This document shows positions 1-11,036 of a stretch of DNA of 64,000 bases, one piece after another; positions within the stretch are counted from its first letter, which is position 1; each line of letters begins with the position of its first letter. The DNA is taken from NCBI RefSeq assembly GCF_049889055.1, contig NZ_JBLTWO010000003.1:186001-250000 (forward strand). The letters are read 5' to 3'. The stretch is from Rhizorhabdus sp049889055. GTDB lineage: Bacteria > Pseudomonadota > Alphaproteobacteria > Sphingomonadales > Sphingomonadaceae. Below the pieces are notes generated by a model, which was given only the letters and a program-made list of their open reading frames with translations, ran no database searches and was not told the origin of the DNA. The position numbers and the translations under genes are program-made.

Positions 1-483
1 ATTCCCACCGGCCCGATCACCGTCACCGCGATCGAGGATGTGTGGCTCAAGGTGTCCGAGCGCGCTGGGCGGACCTATTTCATGAACGTCCTGCCGGCAG
101 GGCAGAACTACACGCTGCCCGAAGATGCGATCGACCCGGTTCTTCGCACGGGGCGTCCGCAATCTGTGCGTGTCGCAATTGGTACGACCGCCCTGCCGCC
201 GATCGGCGAGCCCGATCGTCTCGTCCGCGCCTACAGCCTCAAGCGCGACGCGCTGGTGGCGATCGCCACCGCCAAGCCCGAAGCGGCCGCTGAGGGCGAT
301 GCCGCCGCCAATGCTGCGATGCCGGAAGACGTCGTCGGACCGGTTGCGGGCGACGCGGCGCCCGAGCGTCGCCGCCGGACGGCGCCGCTGCCTCCGGCTT
401 TCCGCAGCGTCGCTCCGACGACCGAGCCGGTCGCTCCGGCGTCCGATCCCGCCGCTGCGACGGGTCAGCGCGAGCAGCCTTGA
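1..483 (+). CDS. RodZ-like protein, C-terminal part (DUF4115 domain), cut by window edge
   Basis: The reading frame is open from base 1, so the start lies outside the window. About residues 1-75 resemble the periplasmic beta domain (DUF4115) that ends RodZ-type helix-turn-helix membrane proteins: a short stretch around DVWLKVSERAG, then NYTLP, then a conserved SVRVAIGTTALPPIG segment. The last 70 residues are a low-complexity Ala/Pro/Glu tail. RodZ couples the MreB cytoskeleton to cell-shape control in other bacteria. The usual HTH and membrane segment would be upstream and cannot be seen, so the assignment rests on the domain alone. The next gene starts about 60 bp downstream on the same strand. 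Confidence 0.6.
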   Translation: MPTGPITVTAIEDVWLKVSERAGRTYFMNVLPAGQNYTLPEDAIDPVLRTGRPQSVRVAIGTTALPPIGEPDRLVRAYSLKRDALVAIATAKPEAAAEGDAAANAAMPEDVVGPVAGDAAPERRRRTAPLPPAFRSVAPTTEPVAPASDPAAATGQREQP

Positions 484-541
484 TCCGGGCCGTCCTCAAA
501 CCGCATTGTTCTACCGAAACGACCATGGGATGAAGTTCAGA

Positions 542-1462
542 ATGAAAAAGGCGATGATCGCCCTCCTGCTCGTCTCGGCCGCAGCTCCGCTCTCGGCGCA
601 GCAGTCGATGCCCGTCGAAAAGCGGGTCGACAAGCTCGAGAAGGAAATGAAGGCCGTCCAGCGGAAGGTGTTTCCGGGCGGGGCGCAAACCTATTTCGAG
701 CCGGAGATCAAGCCGCAGGCGGCGGCTCCGGCTCCGGCGGGCTCGCCTGCCGACGCGCCGGTGATCGACCTCACGCGCCGCGTCGACGCGCTGGAAAAGG
801 CTCTGGCCGCGCTCACGGGCCAGGTCGAGCAGAACAGCTATAATCTGCGCAAGCTCGAGGATCAGTTCGCCAAGATGAAGGGCGATGCCGAATTTCGGCT
901 GAACACGCTGGAGGGCAAAACCCCGGCCGCACCGGGCGCCGCAGCACCGGGGGCCAGCCTCCCTTATGTCGTGCCCCCCGCGCCAAAGCCGGGTGCTGCC
1001 ACCGCCCCTGCGGTGACCGCTCCGGCAGCCACCACGCCGGCGCCTGCCGCGACCCCGCCGAGCGGCAATCCCGGCAAGGACGCCTATATGGTCGGCTATG
1101 ATCTCTGGATGGCGAAGAAATATCCGGAGGCGATCGCTGCGCTCAAGGCGATGTACGCCAAATATCCCAAGGACAAATATGCCAGCTATGCCCGCAATCT
1201 CGCGGGCCGGGCCTATCTGGACAATGGCCAGTATAATGAGGCGATCCGCGAGTTCTTCGAAAATACCAAGGTCGAAGAGGGTGAGCGCGCGCCGCACAGC
1301 TATGTGTTCATGGCCGAGGCGCTGATGAAGCGTAAGCCGCCGCTGTTCGACAAGGCCTGCCAGGCCTATGAGGTGATGTCGGCCAAATATCCCGAACAGG
1401 TGGCGAGTGGCCCGCTGGCGCAGATGGTCGCCAAAGGCCGGGCCGATGCCAAGTGCAAATAG
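542..1462 (+). CDS. CpoB/YbgF-like Tol-Pal associated periplasmic TPR protein
   Basis: This 306-residue protein begins with a Sec signal peptide (MKKAMIALLLVSAAAPLSAQ). Two heptad-rich segments (about 25-45 and 75-120) suggest a coiled coil, a Pro/Ala linker follows, and TPR-like helices start near residue 180 (GYDLWMAKKYPEAIAALK, then NLAGRAYLDNGQYNEAI). This order is that of YbgF/CpoB, which links the Tol-Pal envelope complex to peptidoglycan synthesis during division. The frame is open far upstream, but the ATG at 542 gives the signal peptide; the in-frame ATG at 530 would add four residues. The position just before tilS is common for this family in Alphaproteobacteria. A general secreted TPR protein is the alternative. 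Confidence 0.75.
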   Translation: MKKAMIALLLVSAAAPLSAQQSMPVEKRVDKLEKEMKAVQRKVFPGGAQTYFEPEIKPQAAAPAPAGSPADAPVIDLTRRVDALEKALAALTGQVEQNSYNLRKLEDQFAKMKGDAEFRLNTLEGKTPAAPGAAAPGASLPYVVPPAPKPGAATAPAVTAPAATTPAPAATPPSGNPGKDAYMVGYDLWMAKKYPEAIAALKAMYAKYPKDKYASYARNLAGRAYLDNGQYNEAIREFFENTKVEEGERAPHSYVFMAEALMKRKPPLFDKACQAYEVMSAKYPEQVASGPLAQMVAKGRADAKCK

Positions 1463-1501
1463 GCGGCTGATCGCCCGCTGCCTTCGCCAATCCCGGTGCT
1501 C

Positions 1502-2443
1502 ATGAGTGAACGGCGGGATCTGGTGGAGCGGTTTCGGGCCGATCTCGACCGTCTCTTGCCCGATCCGTCAGCGCGGATCGGGCTTGCCGTTTCCGGTGGG
1601 CCGGACAGCATGGCGATGCTGCTGCTGGCGGCCGAGGCTGTGCCCGACCGTATAGACTGCGCGACGGTCGATCATGGCCTTCGCGCCGAAGCCGCGGTCG
1701 AGGCGGCGCTCGTCGCGGAGGCCTGCGCCAGACTTGGCGTGTCCCACAGCATATTGAGGGTCGAGGTCGAGCGCGGGGCCAGCATCCAGGCCGCCGCACG
1801 GGCGGCGCGCTATGCTGCTCTGGAAGACTGGGCAGCGGCCGGCGGGCTCATGGCGATCGCCACGGCCCACCATGCCGATGACCAGGCGGAGACGTTGCTG
1901 ATGCGGCTGGACCGGGGTGCGGGGCTATCGGGATTGGTCGGCATTCGTGCATGTCGTCCGCTCGGCCGCGTCATGGTGATCCGCCCTCTGCTCGGCTGGA
2001 GGCGGGAGGCGTTGCGCGCGGTGGTGGCCGATACTCCGACCGTCGACGATCCCAGCAACAGCGATCCGCGCCACGACCGCAGCCGTGTGCGCCGGTTGCT
2101 CGCGACCCTGGACGGGCAAGTCGACATCGACCGCATGGCCATGTCCGCTGTCCATCTGGCCGAGGCGGAGGAGGCGCTCGCCTGGACGGTGGAGGAAGCG
2201 ATGCGGTCGCGCGTCACCTCCTGTCCTAATGGACGCATCCTTGCCGACGTGGAGGGGTTGCCGCGCGAGATTACAAGACGGATACTCGCCAGGCTGATCG
2301 GCGGTGCCGATTCGCACGTGGATGGCCCTACGCTGGACAGCGCCATGAGGCGGCTGGAGCAAGGGTCGACCGCGACGGTGGGACGCCTGAAACTGTCGCC
2401 CGGCCGCCGCATCCTGATCGAGAAAGCTCCGCCCCGGCGCTGA
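1502..2443 (+). CDS. tilS: tRNA(Ile)-lysidine synthase TilS
   Basis: TilS attaches lysine to C34 of the CAU-anticodon isoleucine tRNA so that it reads AUA and not AUG; it is an essential cytoplasmic enzyme. The N-type PP-loop ATP pyrophosphatase signature SGGPDS is at residues 31-36, followed by the conserved ATVDHGLR and AIATAHHADDQAETLLMRL segments. At 313 residues it is shorter than the E. coli enzyme, as is usual in alphaproteobacteria that lack the full C-terminal extension. A GTG six bases upstream (1496) is a possible alternative start. Its likely substrate tRNA is encoded at 29499-29574. Confidence 0.93.
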   Translation: MSERRDLVERFRADLDRLLPDPSARIGLAVSGGPDSMAMLLLAAEAVPDRIDCATVDHGLRAEAAVEAALVAEACARLGVSHSILRVEVERGASIQAAARAARYAALEDWAAAGGLMAIATAHHADDQAETLLMRLDRGAGLSGLVGIRACRPLGRVMVIRPLLGWRREALRAVVADTPTVDDPSNSDPRHDRSRVRRLLATLDGQVDIDRMAMSAVHLAEAEEALAWTVEEAMRSRVTSCPNGRILADVEGLPREITRRILARLIGGADSHVDGPTLDSAMRRLEQGSTATVGRLKLSPGRRILIEKAPPRR

Positions 2444-2522
2444 AAGGGGCGCCTGTTCGATCTGTTCCATTGTTATTAAGCCGCCGATGCCTATCTTGCC
2501 CTCTGAAAGGCAGACCTGACCG

Positions 2523-4478
<1,956 letters not shown>

Positions 4479-4500
4479 GGCTATTGCCCAGCAAAGTTGA

Positions 4501-4537
4501 AGGGCCGGCCCGCAATAGCGCGCCGGCCCTTTTCTTT
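4501..4537 (+). terminator. Rho-independent terminator after ftsH
   Basis: A 9-bp GC stem (AGGGCCGGC at 4501-4509 with GCCGGCCCT at 4522-4530) is followed at once by TTTCTTTT. It lies between the convergent ftsH and GMC oxidoreductase genes and has the T-run on the plus strand. Confidence 0.85.
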
Positions 4538-4552
4538 TGTGGAGGAGGGGCT

Positions 4553-6199
4553 TCAAGAGGCTCGCCGGGCGTCCTCCAGCGCCATCGCGGCGCCCTTTTC
4601 GGCAATCATCAGCGTCGGCGAACTCGTATTCCCCGACACGATACGGGGCATCGCCGAGGCGTCTATCACGCGCAGGCCGCCGATGCCGCGCACGCGCAGC
4701 CGTTCGTCGAGAACCGCCATCGGATCGCCATCGATCCCCATCGCCACCGTTCCCACAGGGTGGAAGATGGTGGTTGCGAGATCGGCTGCTGCCTGCAGTA
4801 GCGCCTCGTCGCTTTCGGCCGCGGCACCGGGGCGATATTCCTCCGGCCGGTATTTTGCCAGGGGTTGCTGCGAGACGATCCGCCGCGTGAGCCGCAGCGA
4901 TTCGACCGCAACGCGCCGGTCCTCGTCGGTCGACAGATAATTGGGGCGGATGCGCGGGGGCAGAGCGGGGTCGGGGCCGGCGAGGTCGACCCGCCCCCGG
5001 CTGGTCGGCCGCAAATTGCAGACGCTGGCGGTGAAGGCGCCGAAGCGGTGCAGGCCGTCGCCCCATTTGTCGAGTGACAGCGGCTGAAAATGATATTGGA
5101 GATTGGCGCGGTCCCGATCGGGGGAGGAACGCGCGAAAGCCCCCATCTGCGAGGGCGCCATGGTGAGCGGCCCCTTGCGGAACAGCAGATAGTCCCAGCC
5201 CATCTTCGCGCGCTTGAACAGATTGGCATAGTCGCTGTTGAGCGTGCGGACGCCCGACACCTTGTAGATCGGGCGGATCTGCAGATGGTCCTGCAGATTG
5301 GCGCCGACGCCTGGCAGGGCATGGCGAACGGCGACTCCGGCGTCGGTCAGCCGCTCCGGGTCGCCGATGCCCGACAGTTGCAGCAGCTTGGGACTGCCGA
5401 TCGCGCCCGCTGCCAAGATGGTCTCGCGGCTTGCCCCGGCGTGATGCAGTTGCCCGTTTTTGCGAAAAAGGATTCCGGTGGCGCGGCCATGCTCGATCGT
5501 GACGCGCTCGATCTCGACACCGGTTTCGAGCCGCAGATTGCGGCGCGAGAGCGCCGGCTTGAGGAAGGCGCCCGCCGCGCTGACCCGCCGGCCATTGCGC
5601 TGGTTGACCTGGAAATAGGACGAGCCTTCATTGTCGCCGCGGTTGAAGTCGGCGATCGGCGCGATCCCGGCTGCCTCTGCGGCTAAGCGGATCGCGTCCA
5701 GTATCTCCCAGCTGATGCGGGGATGTTCGACGCGCCATTCGCCCCCGGCGCGATGAAAGCGCCCATCGGCGGCGCAATGATCCTCATGCGCCAGAAAATG
5801 CGGCAGGACGTCGTCCCAGCCCCAGCCGGTCAGACCCAGTTGCCGCCATCCGTCATAATCGGCAGCCTGACCGCGCATATAGACCATTGCGTTGATCGAC
5901 GAGCATCCGCCGATCACCTTGCCGCGCGGATAAGCGAGCTTGCGCCCGCCCAGACCAGCCTCGACCTCGGTCTCGAACAGCCAGTCGGCGCGGCGGTGGC
6001 CGATCGCGAACAGATAGCCGACCGGAATATGGAACCAGATCCAGTCGTCCTGCCCGCCCGCCTCGAGCACCAGCACCCGGTTGCGCGGATCGGCGGACAG
6101 GCGGTTGGCGAGCAGGCTGCCGGCGGTGCCGGCGCCCGCGATCACATAATCATAGCTGCCGAAGTCGATCGCCGCTTCGACCGCGCGGGATTCCGCCAT
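4553..6199 (-). CDS. GMC-family FAD oxidoreductase (choline dehydrogenase-like)
   Basis: A 548-residue flavoprotein of the glucose-methanol-choline family, which oxidises alcohols. The N-terminal FAD fold has YVIAGAGTAGSLLANRLS near residue 20 and VLVLEAGG near 45. The GMC signature PRGKVIGGCSSINAMVYMRG is near residues 90-110, and the second signature GAIGSPKLLQLSGIG lies mid-protein. The conserved C-terminal segment contains FHPVGTVAMG (active-site His) and a terminal NTSSPTLMIAEKGA. No signal peptide is evident, so it is probably cytoplasmic or membrane-peripheral. The neighbours do not identify the substrate. Confidence 0.9.
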   Translation of the reverse strand: MAESRAVEAAIDFGSYDYVIAGAGTAGSLLANRLSADPRNRVLVLEAGGQDDWIWFHIPVGYLFAIGHRRADWLFETEVEAGLGGRKLAYPRGKVIGGCSSINAMVYMRGQAADYDGWRQLGLTGWGWDDVLPHFLAHEDHCAADGRFHRAGGEWRVEHPRISWEILDAIRLAAEAAGIAPIADFNRGDNEGSSYFQVNQRNGRRVSAAGAFLKPALSRRNLRLETGVEIERVTIEHGRATGILFRKNGQLHHAGASRETILAAGAIGSPKLLQLSGIGDPERLTDAGVAVRHALPGVGANLQDHLQIRPIYKVSGVRTLNSDYANLFKRAKMGWDYLLFRKGPLTMAPSQMGAFARSSPDRDRANLQYHFQPLSLDKWGDGLHRFGAFTASVCNLRPTSRGRVDLAGPDPALPPRIRPNYLSTDEDRRVAVESLRLTRRIVSQQPLAKYRPEEYRPGAAAESDEALLQAAADLATTIFHPVGTVAMGIDGDPMAVLDERLRVRGIGGLRVIDASAMPRIVSGNTSSPTLMIAEKGAAMALEDARRAS

Positions 6200-6301
6200 T
6201 GCAACCCTCTCGCCGCTTCTTTCCGACGGGCATAGCGCCAGCCGGGGCGGTCGCCCATCGGCGGAAAGATCAGGTCGGCTCGCGTCGGTCGGCCGTCGCG
6301 A

Positions 6302-7606
6302 TCAGGGCCGGCCGATCGAGCTGTACTCGAAGCCGGCTGCGCGCATCTGCTCGGGGGGGTAGATGTTGCGCAGATCGACGATCGTCGGCGACTTCAGCAA
6401 GCGGCGGACCCGGTCGAGGTCGAGCGCGCGGAACTCGTTCCATTCGGTCACGAGGACCAGCACCTCGGCGCCGTCCATCGCCTGATAGGCATCGTCGGCG
6501 AATTCGACCCCGTCGAGCATCGCTTCGGCCTGATGGCGGCCTTCGGGATCATAGGCGCTGACCTGTGCACCGTTGTCCTGCAGCACGCGGACGATATCTA
6601 TGCTGGGGCTGTCGCGCATGTCGTCGGTGTTGGGCTTGAAGGTCAGGCCGAGCAGCGCGATCTTCTTGTCCTTGACCGATCCGCCCGCCGCCGCGATCAC
6701 GCGCCGTCCCATCGAGCGCTTGCGCTGGCTGTTCACGTCGACCGTCGCCTTGACGATCTGCAGCGGGATTTCATGGTCCTCGGCAGTCTTGAGCAGGGCG
6801 GTCGTGTCCTTGGGGAAGCAGGAGCCGCCATAGCCGGGCCCTGCATGCAGGAACTTGCTACCGATACGCTTGTCCATGCCGATGCCCTGGGCGACCGCCT
6901 GAACATTGGCGCCGGCCTTCTCGCACAGATCGGCGATCTCGTTGATGAAGGTGATCTTCACCGCCAGGAAGGCGTTGGCGGCATATTTGATCAGCTCGGA
7001 CGTCGCGCAGTCGACGAACAGGATCGGCACCTCGCGCAGCGACAGCGGACGATAGATGTCGCGCAGCACGGCCTTGGCATTGTCGTCGGACACGCCGCAG
7101 ACGACGCGGTCGGGCCGCATGAAATCCTCGATCGCGGAGCCTTCGCGCAGAAATTCGGGGTTGGAGGCCACCTCGATCCGCAGGTCGGGGCGGGCCTTCT
7201 CGACGATTTCCGCCACCTGCTTCGCGGTACCGACCGGCACGGTCGACTTGGTCACCATGACGCAAGGCTTCGTCAGCGCCTTTGCGGCCTGTTCCGCTGC
7301 GGCGAACACATAGGACAGGTCCGCATGGCCGTCGCCTCGGCGTGACGGAGTGCCGACCGCGATGAAGACCGCATCGGCGTCGCGTACGCCCTCGGTGATG
7401 TCGCTGGTGAAGCTCAGGCGGCCCGACCGGCTGTTGCGGCGGACGAGGTCTTCCAGGCCCGGCTCGTAGATCGGGATCTGCCCCGCCTTCAGTTTGGCGA
7501 TGGTCGCCTCGTTGATGTCGACGCAGGTCACGTCATGGCCGAACTCGGAGAAACAGGCTCCGGAGACGAGGCCGACATAGCCGGTGCCGATGATCGCCAA
7601 TCGCAT
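6302..7606 (-). CDS. ugd: UDP-glucose 6-dehydrogenase
   Basis: It oxidises UDP-glucose to UDP-glucuronate with two NAD+, supplying capsule or lipid sugars. The 434-residue protein opens with MRLAIIGTGYVGLVSGACFSE (NAD-binding GxGxxG), has KSTVPVGT and NPEFLREGSA, and carries the catalytic Cys in GYGGSCFPKD near residue 260. The start at 7606 is chosen because AAGGAT lies 6 bases upstream; the frame is open to 7657 but those residues do not fit the family. The next gene downstream of the sugar-nucleotide group, glmS, lies just upstream on the same strand. Confidence 0.93.
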   Translation of the reverse strand: MRLAIIGTGYVGLVSGACFSEFGHDVTCVDINEATIAKLKAGQIPIYEPGLEDLVRRNSRSGRLSFTSDITEGVRDADAVFIAVGTPSRRGDGHADLSYVFAAAEQAAKALTKPCVMVTKSTVPVGTAKQVAEIVEKARPDLRIEVASNPEFLREGSAIEDFMRPDRVVCGVSDDNAKAVLRDIYRPLSLREVPILFVDCATSELIKYAANAFLAVKITFINEIADLCEKAGANVQAVAQGIGMDKRIGSKFLHAGPGYGGSCFPKDTTALLKTAEDHEIPLQIVKATVDVNSQRKRSMGRRVIAAAGGSVKDKKIALLGLTFKPNTDDMRDSPSIDIVRVLQDNGAQVSAYDPEGRHQAEAMLDGVEFADDAYQAMDGAEVLVLVTEWNEFRALDLDRVRRLLKSPTIVDLRNIYPPEQMRAAGFEYSSIGRP

Positions 7607-7702
7607 CGTTATATCCTTGTCGTTGCGCACGGAAACAGGCGCGTCGTCCGGCTGCATAAGGGCGCAGCCGTGACAATTTCAACTCAGCTCGGGAGCGTCC
7701 CG

Positions 7703-9529
7703 TTACTCGACGGTCACCGATTTGGCGAGGTTGCGCGGCTGATCGACGTCGGTGCCCTTGGCGACCGCGACATGATAGGCCAGCAACTGCACCGGGATCG
7801 CATAGACGATTGGCGCGATCAGCGGGTGGACCTTGGGCATGGTGATCGTCGCCATGCAGCCTTCGCCCGCCGCCGCCACGCCGTCATAGTCGGAGATCAG
7901 CACGACCTTGCCGCCGCGCGCCTGGACCTCCTGCATGTTCGACACGGTCTTTTCGAACAGCGGGCCCGACGGCGCGATGACGATCACGGGAACCTTGTCG
8001 TCGATCAGCGCGATCGGGCCATGCTTCATCTCGCCGGCGGCATAGCCCTCGGCATGGATATAGCTGATTTCCTTGAGCTTCAGCGCGCCTTCCAGTGCGA
8101 TCGGATAGTCGGTGCCGCGACCGAGATAGAGCACGTCGCGGGCGGTGGCGATCGTGCTGGCCATTGCCTCGATCGTCGCATCATAAGCGAGCGCGCCGTT
8201 GATCGCGGCGGGAGCCTCCGACAAATGCCGCACGATGTCCTTCTCCTCGCGCTCGGACAGACGTCCCTTGGCGCGGGCGAGATTGGCGGCAAGTGCTGCG
8301 AGCACCGCCAGCTGGCAGGTGAAGGCCTTGGTCGAGGCGACGCCGATCTCCGGACCGGCATGAGTCGGCAGAAGCAGGTCGGCCTCGCGCGCCATGGTCG
8401 AGGTGGGGACGTTGACCACCACCGCGATCTTCTGGCCCTCGGCCCGCGCGTGGCGCAGCGCCGCGAGCGTGTCGGCGGTTTCGCCCGACTGGCTGATGAA
8501 CAGGGCGAGGCCGCCATCCTCCATCACCGGCGCGCGGTAGCGGAACTCGGAGGCCACATCGAGGTCGACGGGCACGCGGGCGAACTGCTCGAACCAATAT
8601 TTGGCGACCATGCCCGCGTAGAAGCTGGTCCCGCAGGCGACGATCGTCACGCGGCGGATCGAGCCGAGGTCGAATTCGGGGACGGGCAGGGAGACTTGAT
8701 CCTCCAGCCGGCGGACATAGGATTTCAACGTCTGGGCGACGACGATCGGCTGCTCGTAAATCTCCTTGAGCATGAAATGGCGGTGGTTGCCCTTGTCGAT
8801 CGTCAGGTTGGACGCGCCCGACAGGACGATCGGCCGGTCGACCGGCTGGTCTTCGCGGTCGTAGATCTGGGTCTTCTCGCGGGTGATGACGACCCAGTCG
8901 CCCTCGTCGAGATAGCTGATCCGCTGGGTGAGCGGAGCCAGCGCCAGGGCGTCCGAGCCCAGATAGGTCTCGCCATTGTCGCCATAGCCGACGACCAGCG
9001 GCGAGCCGAGGCGGGCGCCGATCAGCATGTCCGGGTTCTGGCGGAACAGGATCGCGAGCGCGAAGGCGCCGTGCAGGCGCTTGAGATTGGTGCGGACCGC
9101 CTCGACCGGGTCCATGCCGGCTTCGACATCGGCCGAGATCAGATGGGCCACGACCTCGGTGTCGGTCTGGCTTTCGAATGTCCGTCCCTTGGCGATGAGT
9201 TCGTCGCGCAGCGGCTTGAAATTCTCGATGATGCCGTTGTGGACAAGGGCGACTTCGCCGGTGGCGTGCGGATGGGCATTGTCCTGGGTGGGCGCGCCGT
9301 GCGTCGCCCAGCGGGTGTGGGCAATGCCGATCAGGCCGGGCAGCGGCTCTGCGTCCAGCTTGCGGGCGAGATTGTCGAGCTTGCCCTCGGCGCGGCGCCG
9401 CTCGAGCTGGCCGTCATGGATGGTGCAGATGCCGGCCGAGTCATAGCCGCGATATTCGAGCCGCCGAAGCCCGGCGACGAGCCGCTCCGAAACGTCTTCC
9501 TTGCCCACAATGCCGATAATGCCGCACAT
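7703..9529 (-). CDS. glmS: Glutamine-fructose-6-phosphate aminotransferase (isomerizing)
   Basis: GlmS makes glucosamine-6-phosphate from fructose-6-phosphate and glutamine, the entry step to UDP-GlcNAc. The 608-residue protein begins MCGIIGIVG, with Cys2 as the Ntn glutaminase nucleophile, followed by RRLEYRGYDSAG. The C-terminal half has two SIS domains with the sugar-binding SQSGETADT and STKAFTCQ segments, and it ends in the conserved LAKSVTVE. The length and ends match the family. With glmU immediately upstream on the same strand it forms an amino-sugar unit. Confidence 0.97.
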   Translation of the reverse strand: MCGIIGIVGKEDVSERLVAGLRRLEYRGYDSAGICTIHDGQLERRRAEGKLDNLARKLDAEPLPGLIGIAHTRWATHGAPTQDNAHPHATGEVALVHNGIIENFKPLRDELIAKGRTFESQTDTEVVAHLISADVEAGMDPVEAVRTNLKRLHGAFALAILFRQNPDMLIGARLGSPLVVGYGDNGETYLGSDALALAPLTQRISYLDEGDWVVITREKTQIYDREDQPVDRPIVLSGASNLTIDKGNHRHFMLKEIYEQPIVVAQTLKSYVRRLEDQVSLPVPEFDLGSIRRVTIVACGTSFYAGMVAKYWFEQFARVPVDLDVASEFRYRAPVMEDGGLALFISQSGETADTLAALRHARAEGQKIAVVVNVPTSTMAREADLLLPTHAGPEIGVASTKAFTCQLAVLAALAANLARAKGRLSEREEKDIVRHLSEAPAAINGALAYDATIEAMASTIATARDVLYLGRGTDYPIALEGALKLKEISYIHAEGYAAGEMKHGPIALIDDKVPVIVIAPSGPLFEKTVSNMQEVQARGGKVVLISDYDGVAAAGEGCMATITMPKVHPLIAPIVYAIPVQLLAYHVAVAKGTDVDQPRNLAKSVTVE

Positions 9530-9616
9530 CGACCTTAAGCCCCACCAGAGTTCAACCGCGCGTGGCTATGATCGAGCCACGATGAATGCCGACTTACGAA
9601 AGCCGGCGACGTTGCA

Positions 9617-10975
9617 TCAGCCCTTGGCCGCCTTCTTTGCCTTCATCGCTTCGCGGAAGCGCGTGGCCCAGCCGTCGCGGGCTTCCTGCTGACCGCGCGC
9701 GACCGCCAGCGCGCCGGCCTCGATGTCGCGGGTGATCACAGATCCCGCTGCCACCATCGCGCCGTCGCCGATCGTCACCGGCGCCACCAGCGCGCTGTTC
9801 GATCCGATGAAGGTGCCTTCACCCACCACCGTGCGATATTTGAGGAAGCCGTCATAATTGCAGGTAATCGTGCCCGCGCCGATGTTCGCCTTTGCGCCGA
9901 TCTCGGCGTCGCCGATATAGGACAGGTGATTGGCCTTGGCGCCCTTGCCGAAACGCGCCTTCTTGACCTCGACGAAATTGCCGATCTTGGCCTGTTCGCC
10001 GATGTCGGCGCCGGGACGCAGCCGGGCATAGGGGCCGATCTCGGCCTCCGCGCGGACATGCGCGCCCTCGATATGGCTGAAGGCGTGGATCGTCACCCGG
10101 TCCTCGATCGTGACGCCGGGACCGAAGACGACATTGGGCTCGATCACCACGTCGCGCCCGACCTTCGTGTCATGCGCGAACCAGACCGTCTCGGGCGCGA
10201 TCAGCGTCGCGCCGTCGGCCATCGCCTGCAGGCGGCGGCGCTGTTGCCATTCGCGTTCGACCGCGGCCAGCTCGGCCCGGCTGTTGACGCCGGCGACTTC
10301 CCACGCCTCCGCCTCGATCACGACCGATCGTTCGTCCTGCGCGCGGGCGATGCGGACGATGTCGGGCAGATAATATTCGCCCGCCGCATTGTCGTTGCCG
10401 ACCTGCGCCAGCAGCGCCCACAGCCGCTCGCCGCGCACCGCCATCAGCCCCGAATTGCACAGGTCGACCGCGCGCTGTTCGGGGGTGGCATCCTTAAACT
10501 CGACCATGTCCTCTATCGTGCCGTCGGACGCTGCGAGGATGCGGCCATAAGCGAGCGGATCGGCCGGACGGAAACCGAGCACGACCGCGACCGGGGCATC
10601 GGCCTGGGCGAGGCGGTCGAGCATGCGCCGCATCGTCGCGGCGGGCACGAGCGGCACGTCGCCATAGAGGATCAGGATATCGCCCGCGAAGCCCGACAGG
10701 CCCGCTTCGCCCTGCTGCACCGCATGCGCCGTGCCCAGCTGCGGCTCCTGCGTCGCCACGTCGACGCCCAGCGGTGCGACGAAAGCTTCGACCTGTTCGC
10801 GCCCCGCGCCGGTGACGACCAGCTTGCGCGCGGCCCCCAGTTCGTCGACCGCCGCGATCAGATGGCCGAGCATCGGCCGCCCCGCGACCGGGTGCAGGAC
10901 CTTGTGCAGATCGGACTTCATGCGGGTGCCCTTGCCGGCGGCAAGGATCAGGGCGGCGAACGGACGGTGCGTCAT
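9617..10975 (-). CDS. glmU: Bifunctional GlcNAc-1-phosphate uridylyltransferase / GlcN-1-phosphate acetyltransferase
   Basis: GlmU makes UDP-GlcNAc in two steps. The 452-residue product starts MTHRPFAALILAAGKGTRM, the nucleotidyltransferase signature, with LYGDVPL (Mg/UTP site) near residue 100. The C-terminal half is a left-handed beta helix of hexapeptide repeats (for example IGPYARLRPGADIGEQAKIGNFVE) with the acetyltransferase segment GTITCNYDG. The frame is open upstream to 11278, but the start at 10975 gives the normal length and N-terminus. It is divergent from the gph fusion gene, with 61 bp between the starts. Confidence 0.96.
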   Translation of the reverse strand: MTHRPFAALILAAGKGTRMKSDLHKVLHPVAGRPMLGHLIAAVDELGAARKLVVTGAGREQVEAFVAPLGVDVATQEPQLGTAHAVQQGEAGLSGFAGDILILYGDVPLVPAATMRRMLDRLAQADAPVAVVLGFRPADPLAYGRILAASDGTIEDMVEFKDATPEQRAVDLCNSGLMAVRGERLWALLAQVGNDNAAGEYYLPDIVRIARAQDERSVVIEAEAWEVAGVNSRAELAAVEREWQQRRRLQAMADGATLIAPETVWFAHDTKVGRDVVIEPNVVFGPGVTIEDRVTIHAFSHIEGAHVRAEAEIGPYARLRPGADIGEQAKIGNFVEVKKARFGKGAKANHLSYIGDAEIGAKANIGAGTITCNYDGFLKYRTVVGEGTFIGSNSALVAPVTIGDGAMVAAGSVITRDIEAGALAVARGQQEARDGWATRFREAMKAKKAAKG

Positions 10976-11036
10976 CCGCGACGCTCTGCCACGAAGCGCT
11001 TGCCTTTTCCATATGGGGCGGGCGATGGAGCGCGCC